A stretch of 64,000 nucleotides of DNA from the NCBI GenBank assembly GCA_011322625.1, contig DRMH01000012.1, forward strand, positions 32,387 to 96,386, written 5' to 3'. How positions within the stretch are numbered: the stretch's first letter is position 1; each line of letters begins with the position of its first letter. Positions 54,075-62,450 of the stretch are shown here, one piece after another. A program made the position numbers and the translations under genes. The notes under the pieces are model-generated. The model was not told the origin of the DNA. It searched no databases and worked only from the letters and a program-made list of their open reading frames with translations. This stretch comes from Thermosulfurimonas dismutans (GTDB taxonomy: Bacteria > Desulfobacterota > Thermodesulfobacteria > Thermodesulfobacteriales > Thermodesulfobacteriaceae).

Positions 54075-54134
54075 ATCTAACAACTCGCTTCAGCGGACCG
54101 GCGATACGCCGGCCGCTGAGTTGGGACGTTAGAT
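54075..54134 (+). repeat. attC-like recombination site 3
   Basis: Inverse core ATCTAAC (54075-54081), left arm TCAGCGG-A-CCGGC, loop GATAC, right arm GCCGG-CCGCTGA, core GTTAGAT (54128-54134), a full GTTRRRY. 60 bp. The core overlaps the last codons and the TAA stop of cusA on the other strand. Confidence 0.85.
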
Positions 54135-57100
54135 TTTTCGGCCCTGCCACCATTCGTAGAGTACGGGGATGAGGAAGAGGGTGACCAGGGTGGAGGTAAC
54201 CAGTCCCCCGATCATGGGGGCGGCGATGCGACGCATGACATCCGCCCCGGTCCCCCGAGACCAGAGAAGAGGCAGGAGCCCCACGATGGTGGTCATTACG
54301 GTCATCACCTTGGGACGCAGACGCAGCACCGCTCCCTCAATTACCGCTTCCCGCAGGTCGGCAGGATGGCGGAGTTTCCCGGATTCCAGGCGTTTTTTGC
54401 GGGCCACGTCCAGATAAACCAGCATTACCACCCCGGTTTCTGCCGCCACCCCGGCCAGGGCGATCATCCCCACCCCCACGGCCACGGAAAGATGATAGGA
54501 CAGAAGATAAAGAAGCCAGATGGAGCCCACCAGGGCGAAGGGCAGAGAAAGCATGATCAGGGTCACCTCCATAAAGTTACGGAAGTGAAGGTAAAGGAGA
54601 AAATAGATAAAAAACACGGTAAGAGGGATGAGCAGGGACAATCGGCGTTTGACCCGTTCCATAAAGAGGTATTGACCGCTCCACTCCAGAAAGTACCCCG
54701 GCGGAAGCTTTAACCTTTCCCGGACCAGCCGGCGGGCTTCTTGCACGTAGCTTCCTACATCTCTACCGGCTACATCCACATAGACATAACCCACCCGGAA
54801 GCCGTTTTCGTCCTTAATCATGGGAGGGCCGCCGATGGCCCGTATCTTTACCAGGTTCTTCAGGGGCACCATGGCCCCGGAGGGGGTCTTGATCAGGATT
54901 CGTTCCAGGTCCTCCGGAGTCTCCCGAAATTCCCGGGCGTACCGCACCAGAATGGGATAACGTTCCCGTCCCTCTACGGTGTAGCTCACGATGGTGCCTC
55001 CCACCGCGGTGCGGATGCGTTGCAGGACCTCCCCTACGTTCAGGCCGTAACGGGCGCAGGCCCACCGATCCGGGATCAGATCCACGTAGTAGCCTCCGAA
55101 GGTGCGTTCCGCATATACACTCCGGGTCCCCGGAAGATTCCGTAGCAGGGCCTCCAGTTCCTCACCGATGCGCTGGATCTGCCCCAGATCCTTACCGTAA
55201 ATCTTGATCCCTATGGGGGTGCGGATTCCGGTGGTGAGCATATCGATGCGGGCTTTTATGGGCATGGTCCAGGAATTGGTCCATCCCGGAAGACGTACCC
55301 GCTGATCCAGTTCGGAGATGAGTTTTTCCCAGGTCATTCCCGGACGCCACTGCCGGCGGGGTTTGAGAAGAATGGTGGTTTCCACCATGGAAAGGGGCGC
55401 GGGGTCGGTGGCTGTTTCCGCCCGGCCCACCTTACCGAAAACCCTCTTCACCTCGGGAAAACTGCGGATGAGGCGATCCTGAATCTGGAGGACCCTCACC
55501 GCCTCGGTGATGGAGATACCCGGGAGGGTGGTGGGCATGTAGAGGATGCTACCCTCGTTCAGCGGAGGCATAAATTCCGAACCCAGACGGGACCAGAGGG
55601 GCACGGTGAGCAGCAGGGCCACCAGGGAAGCCCCGAGTACGGCCCATTTGAACCGCAGGGCCAGCTTCAGCGCGGGACGATAAAGGGCTATGAGCAGGCG
55701 GGAGATGGGATTCTTCTCCTCGGATATGCCCCGTCGTACAAACCAGCTCATGAGGGCCGGGGCCAGGGTGATGGAGAGCAGGGCGGCAAAGAACATGGAA
55801 AAGGTCTTGGTAAAGGCCAGGGGCTTGAAGAGACGCCCCTCCTGGGCCTGAAGGGCGAAGACCGGGAGGAAGGAAAGGGTGATCACCAGGAGGGAGAAGA
55901 AGATAGGCGGCCCCACCTCCCGGGCGGCCCGCAGAATGATCTCCCGCCGGGCACCGGATTCGTGTTCCAGATGTTTGTGGGCGTTTTCCACCAGCACGAT
56001 CACCGCATCCACCATGGCTCCGATGGCGATGGCGATTCCTCCGAGGGACATGATGTTGGCGGTGATACGCAGCCAGTACATGGGAAGAAAGGAAAGGGCC
56101 ACCGCCACCGGGAGCACAATCACCGCCACAAGCGCCGAGGGAGGGTGGAGCAAAAAGATGAGGATCACCAGGGAGACCACCACCATCTCTTCCAGCAGGG
56201 TCTTTTTCAGGGTATGGATGGCCCGGAGGATGAGGTCCGACCGGTCATAGGTGGTAACGATTTTGACCCCCGGCGGAAGGGCGGGTTCGATCTCCTTCAG
56301 GCGTTCCTTCACCCGGCGGATGACATTAAGGGCGTTTTCCCCGTACCGCATGACCACGATTCCACCCACCACCTCGCCTTTCCCGTCGAGCTCGGCTGCT
56401 CCCCGGCGCAGGGCGGCACCGAGCCGGACTTCAGCCACGTCTTTCAGTCGAATCGGGGTCCCGGTGCGGGGGTCGTCGGCCACCACGATATTTTGCAGAT
56501 CCGTGAGGCTGCGAACGTAGCCCCGCCCCCGGATAAAGAATTCCCGCCCCGAGATTTCCAGTATCCGTCCCCCTACCTCCCGGTTGCTTTGTCGCACCGC
56601 CCGCACTATCTGCGGAAGGGAAAGGCCATGGGCGTAGAGTTTTACCGGATCGAGCAGGATCTGATATTCCTTGACGTATCCTCCCACACTGGCCACCTCG
56701 GCCACCCCGGGGACCGCCTCCAGCCAGTACTTGAGATAGAAGTCCTGGAAGGAGCGCAGCTCGGCCAGATCGTGGCGGCCGCTTTCATCCACCAGGGCGT
56801 ACTCGAAGACCCAGCCCACTCCGGTGGCGTCCGGCCCCAGGGTTACCCGGACCTCCGAGGGCAGACTACCTTTGACCCGGTCCAGATATTCCAGGACCCG
56901 GCTTCGGGCCCAGTAAAGGTCGGTTCCGTCCTGAAAGAGGATGTAGATAAAGGCCTGCCCGAAATAAGAATAGCCTCTTACGGTCTTTACCCGGGGGACG
57001 GAGACCAGGGCCGAGACCAGGGGATAGGTAACCTGATCCTCCATGAGATCCGGGCTGGCCCCGGGCCATTCGGCCACCAGGATTACCTGCACATCGGAGA

Positions 57101-57224
57101 GATCGGGTATGGCATCCAGAGGCACCCTCTTCAGGGCCCAGAGAGAGGCGGTGAGAAGAAAGGCGGTGAGGATGAGGACCAGAAAAGGATTTCGCCCGGA
57201 GACCTCAATGATGCGCGTGATCAC
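54129..57224 (-). CDS. cusA: CusA/CzcA-family heavy-metal RND efflux pump
   Basis: 1031 residues, full length. RND features: N-terminal helix (NPFLVLILTAFLLTASLWALKRVPLDAIPDLSDVQVI-type start), WPGASPDLMEDQVTYPL, the proton-relay helix GAMVDAVIVLVENAHKHLE, and TMPIKARIDMLTTGIRTPIG, which keeps the Met region that binds Cu(I)/Ag(I) in CusA. Proton-driven export from the inner membrane and periplasm with CusB and the TolC-type protein. Last gene of the operon. Its stop lies in attC3. Confidence 0.93.
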   Translation of the reverse strand: MITRIIEVSGRNPFLVLILTAFLLTASLWALKRVPLDAIPDLSDVQVILVAEWPGASPDLMEDQVTYPLVSALVSVPRVKTVRGYSYFGQAFIYILFQDGTDLYWARSRVLEYLDRVKGSLPSEVRVTLGPDATGVGWVFEYALVDESGRHDLAELRSFQDFYLKYWLEAVPGVAEVASVGGYVKEYQILLDPVKLYAHGLSLPQIVRAVRQSNREVGGRILEISGREFFIRGRGYVRSLTDLQNIVVADDPRTGTPIRLKDVAEVRLGAALRRGAAELDGKGEVVGGIVVMRYGENALNVIRRVKERLKEIEPALPPGVKIVTTYDRSDLILRAIHTLKKTLLEEMVVVSLVILIFLLHPPSALVAVIVLPVAVALSFLPMYWLRITANIMSLGGIAIAIGAMVDAVIVLVENAHKHLEHESGARREIILRAAREVGPPIFFSLLVITLSFLPVFALQAQEGRLFKPLAFTKTFSMFFAALLSITLAPALMSWFVRRGISEEKNPISRLLIALYRPALKLALRFKWAVLGASLVALLLTVPLWSRLGSEFMPPLNEGSILYMPTTLPGISITEAVRVLQIQDRLIRSFPEVKRVFGKVGRAETATDPAPLSMVETTILLKPRRQWRPGMTWEKLISELDQRVRLPGWTNSWTMPIKARIDMLTTGIRTPIGIKIYGKDLGQIQRIGEELEALLRNLPGTRSVYAERTFGGYYVDLIPDRWACARYGLNVGEVLQRIRTAVGGTIVSYTVEGRERYPILVRYAREFRETPEDLERILIKTPSGAMVPLKNLVKIRAIGGPPMIKDENGFRVGYVYVDVAGRDVGSYVQEARRLVRERLKLPPGYFLEWSGQYLFMERVKRRLSLLIPLTVFFIYFLLYLHFRNFMEVTLIMLSLPFALVGSIWLLYLLSYHLSVAVGVGMIALAGVAAETGVVMLVYLDVARKKRLESGKLRHPADLREAVIEGAVLRLRPKVMTVMTTIVGLLPLLWSRGTGADVMRRIAAPMIGGLVTSTLVTLFLIPVLYEWWQGRKI

Positions 57225-58446
57225 CTTGGCTGCCTCCGAAACTCTTCAGGGCCGCTTTAAGCCTGGATTCGGCATCGATCAGGAAATTGGCCGAAACCAC
57301 CACCTCTTCCCCGGGGTGCAGACCGGAAAGAACGATCCGCTCATGTCCCACCCGGCGTCCCACCCTTACCATGCGGGGTTCGAAGGTCCCCGGACCCTTG
57401 CGCACGAAGACGTAATAGTGCCGCCCTCCGTAGATGAGGGCCTCGTCGGGGATGACCATCCGCATCCCCAGCGGGACCCGCACCCGCACCTCGGCCCAGG
57501 CCCCGGGACGGAGGACCATTCGGGGGTTGGCCAGGCTCAGGCGCACCCGGAAGACCCGGAGTTTTTCCTCCACCCAGGGATAAATTTCCTCGATGCGGGC
57601 CCGGAATTTATGCTCGGTACCCGGAACGAGTATCTCCACCGGCAGGCCCACCCGTAAGAGAGGGGCCTCGGTTTCGTAAAAATCGGCCTCTATCCAGACC
57701 CGGGAAAGGTCCGCCAGACGGTAAAGGACCGAGGCCGGGGTAATGCGTTTACCGGGAAAGATCCTCTTTTCCACCACGAAACCGGATACCGGACTGGGCA
57801 CAGGAAAGGCCCGGACCGGTCTCCCGGTGGAGCGGATTTGCTGCAGGGTTTGCCGGGAGAGCCCCCAAAGAAGAAGCCGTTCCTCCGCGGCCCGGGCCGT
57901 CCTGCGGGCCAGAGCCAGGGCTCCGGAGGCCCCCTGACGTTTGAGATCCCGGGCCCAGGTGAGGGAACGCAGGAATTCCTCCTCGGTGGAGAGCACCTCC
58001 GGGGAATACAGGGTGAAGAGCGGAGTGCCCTTTTTTACCCAAATCCCTTCCTGATCTACATATACCCTTTCCACCCATCCCGAAACCCGGGTATGGACTT
58101 CGTAGATCCGGGTCTCGTCGTAGGTCACGCGGGCCGGAGCCCGAAGCTCCAGGACCACCCTGCGGTGGACCACCGGAGCGGTGCGCACCCCGATGAGCTG
58201 CTGTCTTTCCGGGGAAATCTGAACCGGGACCAGACCCATGCCCCGGGAGGAAGGGGCAGGTTGGCGGGGCCGGGCGGTGGCCTCCTTTACCGGCACCAGA
58301 TCCATGCCACAGATGGGACATTTTCCCGGGTGATCGGAGCGGTAGCTGGGATGCATGGGACAGGTATAGATGGTCTTGGCTGAGACATTAAAGGCCGCCG
58401 GGCCGAGGAAAAGCCATCCGGCTAGAAACAGGGCCGCCATCCTCAC
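57205..58446 (-). CDS. cusB: CusB-type periplasmic adaptor with heavy-metal-binding domain
   Basis: 413 residues from GTG 58446, which has AAGGAGGT six bases upstream and overlaps the TolC stop (GTGA); ATG 58440 is an alternative. After the signal peptide comes a YHS-like metal domain (YTCPMHPSYRSDHPGKCPICGMDLVP), then barrel-sandwich, alpha-hairpin (LRSLTWARDLKRQ...TARAAEERLLLWG) and beta-barrel regions. It links CusA to the outer-membrane channel. Confidence 0.92.
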   Translation of the reverse strand: MRMAALFLAGWLFLGPAAFNVSAKTIYTCPMHPSYRSDHPGKCPICGMDLVPVKEATARPRQPAPSSRGMGLVPVQISPERQQLIGVRTAPVVHRRVVLELRAPARVTYDETRIYEVHTRVSGWVERVYVDQEGIWVKKGTPLFTLYSPEVLSTEEEFLRSLTWARDLKRQGASGALALARRTARAAEERLLLWGLSRQTLQQIRSTGRPVRAFPVPSPVSGFVVEKRIFPGKRITPASVLYRLADLSRVWIEADFYETEAPLLRVGLPVEILVPGTEHKFRARIEEIYPWVEEKLRVFRVRLSLANPRMVLRPGAWAEVRVRVPLGMRMVIPDEALIYGGRHYYVFVRKGPGTFEPRMVRVGRRVGHERIVLSGLHPGEEVVVSANFLIDAESRLKAALKSFGGSQGDHAHH

Positions 58447-59723
58447 GGGATACCTCCTTGAGGCCCGGGGAGTTCCGGGACCAGGGTCCTCCCCAGAAGG
58501 GCCTGGATTCCGGCCAGGGCCGCCAGATAATTGACCCGATGCCGACACAGGGATAAACGGTGTTCCAGGAGCCGTCGAGCCCGCTCCAGGACGTTCAGAA
58601 AATCCAGTTTCCCGGTGAGATAATAAGTTCGGGCTGAATCCAGATCGGCCTGATCCTGCGGAAGGATCTCTTTTTCGTAGAGGCGAACGAGTTCGGCCTC
58701 GGTTCGAGCCTGATAGAGGAACCCCTGCAGGCGATAGCGCAGATCGGCCTTTACATCCTCCAGGTTTTCTCCGGCCGCCAGGGCCTCGTCCTTTTCGGCC
58801 CGGGCCAGAAGATCCTGTTTGCGGGAGATGAAGAGGGGGATGCTTATCCCGGCCCCGAATTCGTAAATCTCCGGGTAAGTCCCCCGGGAGTACCAGCCGG
58901 CGAAGAATTTGGGGTCCGGACGTTTTTCCAGTTCCGCCAGATGGGCCCGAAGCTCCCTCTCCCGAAGGTAGAGACGATAAAGGACTACCCGGGGAGCCTG
59001 TTCCAGAAAGGCGCTCAGGCGTTTTTCCTCGGGAAGGGAGGGAAGCCCGGCTGGAAGCTCAAGCTTCGGAAGCCGGGATACCCGGGTGAAAAGCAACCTT
59101 CGACTCAGACGCTCCCGGAGTACCTTCTGTCTTTCCAGATTGCGGGCCACTCTTTCCCTGAGGAGCCCCCTTTCCACCGCGGCCCGCAGGATATCGGCCT
59201 GGATCCCGGCTCCGGTCTGATATCTGGAACGGGCACTCTCTTCCAGTTCCCGCAGGATGCCGTCCATTTCCCGCAGGATCGCGGCCTCGCGTTCCAGATA
59301 GACGATCTCCAGAGCGCTTCGAACCAGATCCCGCCAGAGCTCCCAGCTCTTTTCCTCCCACTTAAGGCGCAGTTCCTGAGCCTTGAGGGCGGCTATCCTT
59401 TCCCGGGTCTTCCTCTTGCCCTTCCAGGGGACGGTCTGTTCGATCTTGATTCCGGCCATACTCATGGGTTCCTCGCCCAGGGTATTGGCCGGAACGGGAT
59501 CTCCGGCGTTACGGACCATGAAGGTAACCCGCGGGTCGGGCAGGGCTCCGGCCGGGGCGATGCGGTTTTCCTGGGCGCGGATCCGGGCCCGCAGGGCCGA
59601 AAGCACGGGATGATTCCGGAGAAGGAGCGGGGTTTGAAGCCGAAGAAAGTCGCGCAGGCTTTCCGCCCCGGCGGGAAGGACCAGCAGGAAAAGGAGCAGG
59701 AGGGCAAAGAGCCCCTGTTGCAC
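58443..59723 (-). CDS. TolC/CusC-family outer membrane efflux protein (internal start)
   Basis: If translated from GTG 59723, this is a normal 426-residue TolC-family protein with its own signal peptide (cleavage likely after PAGA) and the helical-repeat pattern: LRIRAQENRIAPAGALPDPRV-like first repeat, SMAGIKIEQTVPWKGKRKTRERIAALK, ARSRYQTGAGIQADILRA, EFGAGISIPLFISRKQDLL. It would complete a CusCBA tripartite pump with the next two genes. The ribosome site is weak. This is the biologically plausible unit within the longer frame. Confidence 0.7.
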   Translation of the reverse strand: MQQGLFALLLLFLLVLPAGAESLRDFLRLQTPLLLRNHPVLSALRARIRAQENRIAPAGALPDPRVTFMVRNAGDPVPANTLGEEPMSMAGIKIEQTVPWKGKRKTRERIAALKAQELRLKWEEKSWELWRDLVRSALEIVYLEREAAILREMDGILRELEESARSRYQTGAGIQADILRAAVERGLLRERVARNLERQKVLRERLSRRLLFTRVSRLPKLELPAGLPSLPEEKRLSAFLEQAPRVVLYRLYLRERELRAHLAELEKRPDPKFFAGWYSRGTYPEIYEFGAGISIPLFISRKQDLLARAEKDEALAAGENLEDVKADLRYRLQGFLYQARTEAELVRLYEKEILPQDQADLDSARTYYLTGKLDFLNVLERARRLLEHRLSLCRHRVNYLAALAGIQALLGRTLVPELPGPQGGIP

Positions 59724-61232
59724 GGCCCGGCGAGGGCGGGAGCCCTTCTCCGTGGTTAGCGGAAGGTGGCGGAGCCAGGGACATATCCGGCCCGGGAGGC
59801 GTTTTCCGAAAAGGGTCCTCTTGCCGGAGGCGGTGAAGAAAAACCTCCCTTTCGCCCGGGTAAGGGCCACGTAGAGCAGACGTTTCTCCTCCGCCGGATC
59901 CGCATCCGGAAATAGATTTAAGGGGAGAAGCCCCTCCTCGGCTCCCACCAGGATCACCGCCTCGGCCTCCAGTCCTTTGGCGCCATGGATGGTGAGGAGA
60001 TTTACCCCCTCCCGGGAAACGGAGATTAGATCCGCGGTGGAAAGAAACCTCAGCCTGGCGGCCAGTCGCTCCCTTTCTTCCCCGGAGAGGAGGTCCGAAA
60101 GGGAGGGCACCAGTTGGCGAACCTCTCGGCGTACCTCCTCCGGGGTGAGGGACCCTGCGGCGAGACCATCGGCGAGCCGGAGCAATTTCTGACGTCTTTC
60201 CTCGGCCTCGACCTCGGGTTCGGCTACCGGAAGCCCCTCCCGGAGCAGGGTCTCCTTCACCGGAGAGAGAACCGCCCGCAGCCTTGCCAGCACCAGGATC
60301 TCGTCCGGGGAGAGCCCCTCCCCGGCCCTTTCCAGATAGACTCCGCCGGTCAACTCCGCCACCAGTTTGGCCACACCTATGGCCTCGGCCTTTTCGGAGG
60401 GAAAGAGCCACCCCCGGATTTCTCCCCCGGAGCGGACCGCCTTAAGGGAGGCGGATCCGGAGAAGAGATCCTCCCGCAGGGATTCGGCCGTAGCCAGGAT
60501 CCTTTCCGGGACCCGGTAGGAGAGGGCCAGGGTATGGATGCTCAGGCCGGCTAACCCCTCAAGAAAGGTCTTGAGGGCCCGGGGATCGGCGCCGCGGAAA
60601 CCATAGATGGCCTGAGCAGGGTCTCCTACCAGGAAGAACCCCCCGGCCGGGAAAAGGGAGAGGAAACGGAAGATCTCCGGGGAGAGGTCCTGACATTCGT
60701 CGATGAGGACCTGATAGCCCGGGGGAAAAGGGGGCCTTTTTTCGGGCACCGCGAGGAGGAGCCGCAGGTAGTCGTAAAGATCGTTTGCGGAAAGGTAATC
60801 CAGATAGGCCTTGCGGAGGGAGGAATAGGCCGGGTGTCCGGAACGAACGGCCTCAAGAAGCTTGCGCGGAGATCCCGAAATTTTGAGCTTTCGGGCCAGA
60901 CGCTGGATCAGGTCCGTGGCCTCTTCCTCGGAAAGAAGCCGGGGCGGGGCGTCTGCGGCTTCATAAAGGAGGTCATAAGCCAGGGAATGAAAGGTCTCCA
61001 CGCGGGGCCCCGAGATTCCCAGGGCGGAGAGACGTTCGCGCAGCTCCCGGCAGGTCTTTACGGTAAAGGTGAGAAGAAAGATCCTTTCCGGAGGAACCCC
61101 CCGCCCCAGGAGATGAAGGACCCGGGCCAGGAGGAGGCGGGTTTTTCCGGCACCGGGGCCGGCTATCACCATGGCCGGCCCCGGGGTTTCGGCAGCCCTC
61201 TTCTGGAACTCGTCTAAAGGGAAACCCTTCAT
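58443..61232 (-). CDS. UvrD-type helicase fused in frame to a TolC-family outer membrane protein
   Basis: One frame of 929 codons with no stop. Residues 1 to about 490 are a complete small UvrD/Rep-type helicase: Walker A IAGPGAGKTRLLLARV, LLTFTVKTCRELRERL, LIDECQDLSPEIFRFL, VGDPAQAIYGFRGADP, LTIHGAKGLEAEAVILVG, RLLYVALTRAKGRFFF. It ends GRICPWLRHLP. Then PLTTEKGSRPRRA leads straight into a secretion signal (GLFALLLLFLLVLPAGAES) and a TolC/CusC protein (residues about 504-929). A cytoplasmic helicase joined to an exported channel makes little sense as one protein, so either TolC starts internally or a base change removed the helicase stop. ATG 61232 is chosen from the promoter. Confidence 0.75.
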   Translation of the reverse strand: MKGFPLDEFQKRAAETPGPAMVIAGPGAGKTRLLLARVLHLLGRGVPPERIFLLTFTVKTCRELRERLSALGISGPRVETFHSLAYDLLYEAADAPPRLLSEEEATDLIQRLARKLKISGSPRKLLEAVRSGHPAYSSLRKAYLDYLSANDLYDYLRLLLAVPEKRPPFPPGYQVLIDECQDLSPEIFRFLSLFPAGGFFLVGDPAQAIYGFRGADPRALKTFLEGLAGLSIHTLALSYRVPERILATAESLREDLFSGSASLKAVRSGGEIRGWLFPSEKAEAIGVAKLVAELTGGVYLERAGEGLSPDEILVLARLRAVLSPVKETLLREGLPVAEPEVEAEERRQKLLRLADGLAAGSLTPEEVRREVRQLVPSLSDLLSGEERERLAARLRFLSTADLISVSREGVNLLTIHGAKGLEAEAVILVGAEEGLLPLNLFPDADPAEEKRLLYVALTRAKGRFFFTASGKRTLFGKRLPGRICPWLRHLPLTTEKGSRPRRAVQQGLFALLLLFLLVLPAGAESLRDFLRLQTPLLLRNHPVLSALRARIRAQENRIAPAGALPDPRVTFMVRNAGDPVPANTLGEEPMSMAGIKIEQTVPWKGKRKTRERIAALKAQELRLKWEEKSWELWRDLVRSALEIVYLEREAAILREMDGILRELEESARSRYQTGAGIQADILRAAVERGLLRERVARNLERQKVLRERLSRRLLFTRVSRLPKLELPAGLPSLPEEKRLSAFLEQAPRVVLYRLYLRERELRAHLAELEKRPDPKFFAGWYSRGTYPEIYEFGAGISIPLFISRKQDLLARAEKDEALAAGENLEDVKADLRYRLQGFLYQARTEAELVRLYEKEILPQDQADLDSARTYYLTGKLDFLNVLERARRLLEHRLSLCRHRVNYLAALAGIQALLGRTLVPELPGPQGGIP

Positions 61233-61239
61233 GGAAATC

Positions 61240-61268
61240 TTTATAATCCCGCCCCCGGAGGGGAACAA
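61240..61268 (-). promoter_or_regulatory. Helicase/cus operon promoter, predicted leaderless
   Basis: On the minus strand TTGTTC (61268-61263), a 17-nt spacer and TATAAA (61245-61240), then seven bases to ATG 61232. Confidence 0.6.
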
Positions 61269-61313
61269 TATCCAATTAAAATTTCCTAAAACCTGGAAAA
61301 AATAGTCTAAACC

Positions 61314-61341
61314 TTGTTTCTGTAAACAGGCCTTATATACT
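61314..61341 (+). promoter_or_regulatory. ttcA promoter, predicted leaderless
   Basis: TTGTTT (61314-61319), a 16-nt spacer and TATACT (61336-61341), then seven bases to ATG 61349. No ribosome site. Divergent from the helicase promoter. Confidence 0.6.
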
Positions 61342-61348
61342 TGGGCCC

Positions 61349-62092
61349 ATGGCGCTATATCATAAGTTGAAACGACTCATAGGTCGGGCCCTCCATCGGT
61401 ACGAGATGCTGGCCCCCGGGGATCGGGTTCTGGTGGCTCTCTCCGGAGGGGCGGACAGTCTGGTCCTCACCTATTTTCTGGCCGAGTGGCGTCGCAAGGT
61501 CCCCTTCGATTACGAACTGCTGGCGGTGCATCTGGATATGGGTTTTGACCGGGGCCCGGGGTACCGGCAGGGGCTTTCCGCCCTGGAACGATTCTGTGAA
61601 GAACTGGGGGTGCCCTTTCGGGTGCTCGATACCGACTGCGCCACCCAGGCCCTTAAGGCCGCGGAACGAGGAAAACCCTCGCCCTGTTTCGTCTGCTCCT
61701 GGCACCGGAGAAAGTATCTCTTTCGGCTGGCCGGGGAGGAAAACTTCAACAAGATCGCTTTCGGGCACCACCGGGACGATCTGGTGGTGACCTTTTTCCT
61801 GAATATGTGTTTCCACGGGGAACTCTCCACCATTGTTCCGGTGCAGGAGATGTTCGGGGGACGCCTCTATCTTATTCGTCCCCTGGTTCTGGTGGAAAAG
61901 TCCGCCCTTAAGGCCTTTGCCCAGAGGGAAGGGTTCCCGGTGCTGGAGAATCCCTGCCCCTTTTCCGGGGAAACCCGCAGGGTCTTTATGGAGCGATGGC
62001 TGGAGGAACATCTTTACACCATCAATCCCAAGGTGCGGGGCTCGGTGTTTCGGGCCATCTTTAACTGTCGTCCGGAATATCTCCCGCGCTGA
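61349..62092 (+). CDS. ttcA: tRNA 2-thiocytidine biosynthesis protein TtcA
   Basis: 247 residues. PP-loop ATPase motif VALSGGADSLVL; the iron-sulfur Cys pair CFVCSWHRRKYLF; the third Cys in ENPCPFSGETRR; and GHHRDDLVVTFFLN. It thiolates C32 of certain tRNAs with an iron-sulfur cluster. It is somewhat shorter than the E. coli protein. Alternatives in the wider TtcA/TilS group are less likely because of the Cys pattern. Confidence 0.88.
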   Translation: MALYHKLKRLIGRALHRYEMLAPGDRVLVALSGGADSLVLTYFLAEWRRKVPFDYELLAVHLDMGFDRGPGYRQGLSALERFCEELGVPFRVLDTDCATQALKAAERGKPSPCFVCSWHRRKYLFRLAGEENFNKIAFGHHRDDLVVTFFLNMCFHGELSTIVPVQEMFGGRLYLIRPLVLVEKSALKAFAQREGFPVLENPCPFSGETRRVFMERWLEEHLYTINPKVRGSVFRAIFNCRPEYLPR

Positions 62093-62206
62093 ATCCCGCC
62101 TCCGGGGCCTTTTCGGGGCCGGGGTTTTGGTCCGAAGGAAGGGTTTACTTGAAGGAGAAAGGTTTTAAATTTTAAAGATCGGAAAGTTTAACGGGAGGTG
62201 ATGGAG

Positions 62207-62413
62207 ATGCCCATCTATGAATTTCGGTGTGACGATTGCGGGGAGCGTTTTGAGAAATTGTGTCTGAGCTCCCGTGACGAGCAAGAGACCCGGTGTCCGC
62301 GTTGCGGAAGTCCCCGGGTGCGGCGCGAATTTTCCACCTTTGCCTGTTCGCTGGGAGGCGGTTTCGGGTTCGGGTCCTGCGGCACCGGGGGGCACGGTTT
62401 CGGCTTCGGTTGA
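62207..62413 (+). CDS. FmdB-family zinc ribbon protein
   Basis: 68 residues: MPIYEFRCDDCGERFEKL, CPRCGS, then a Gly/Phe-rich tail (GGGFGFGSCGTGGHGFGFG). The two CxxC knuckles and the MPIYEF start are typical of FmdB regulatory proteins. ATG 62207 is eight bases after GGGAGG; earlier in-frame GTG and ATG codons overlap that site. Role unknown, often called a regulator. Confidence 0.88.
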   Translation: MPIYEFRCDDCGERFEKLCLSSRDEQETRCPRCGSPRVRREFSTFACSLGGGFGFGSCGTGGHGFGFG

Positions 62414-62450
62414 GCCTGAAGCCGGGAGGGGCGGTCCGTCCCTCGGAAAG

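Larger units (their letters stand above)
52540..54134 (+). mobile_element. Integron-like gene cassette array without integrase
   Basis: Three consecutive cassettes (52541-52985, 52986-53601, 53602-54128), all reading rightward, each one or two small genes followed by an attC-like site. Cassette boundaries are GTTAGA core sites; the first has one at 52540. Genes are AT-rich with AAA/TTA/ATT-heavy codons unlike the neighbours, while the attC stems are GC-rich. Gene content (a TPR protein, DUF4160/DUF2442, HicBA) is typical of integron cassettes. No tyrosine recombinase is in the 64 kb. Confidence 0.85.

Noticed and set aside
52930-54134. CRISPR array
   Set aside because: The three repeats are 60 bp, about 450-620 bp apart and separated by genes, each with a hairpin and core sites. 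This fits attC, not CRISPR.
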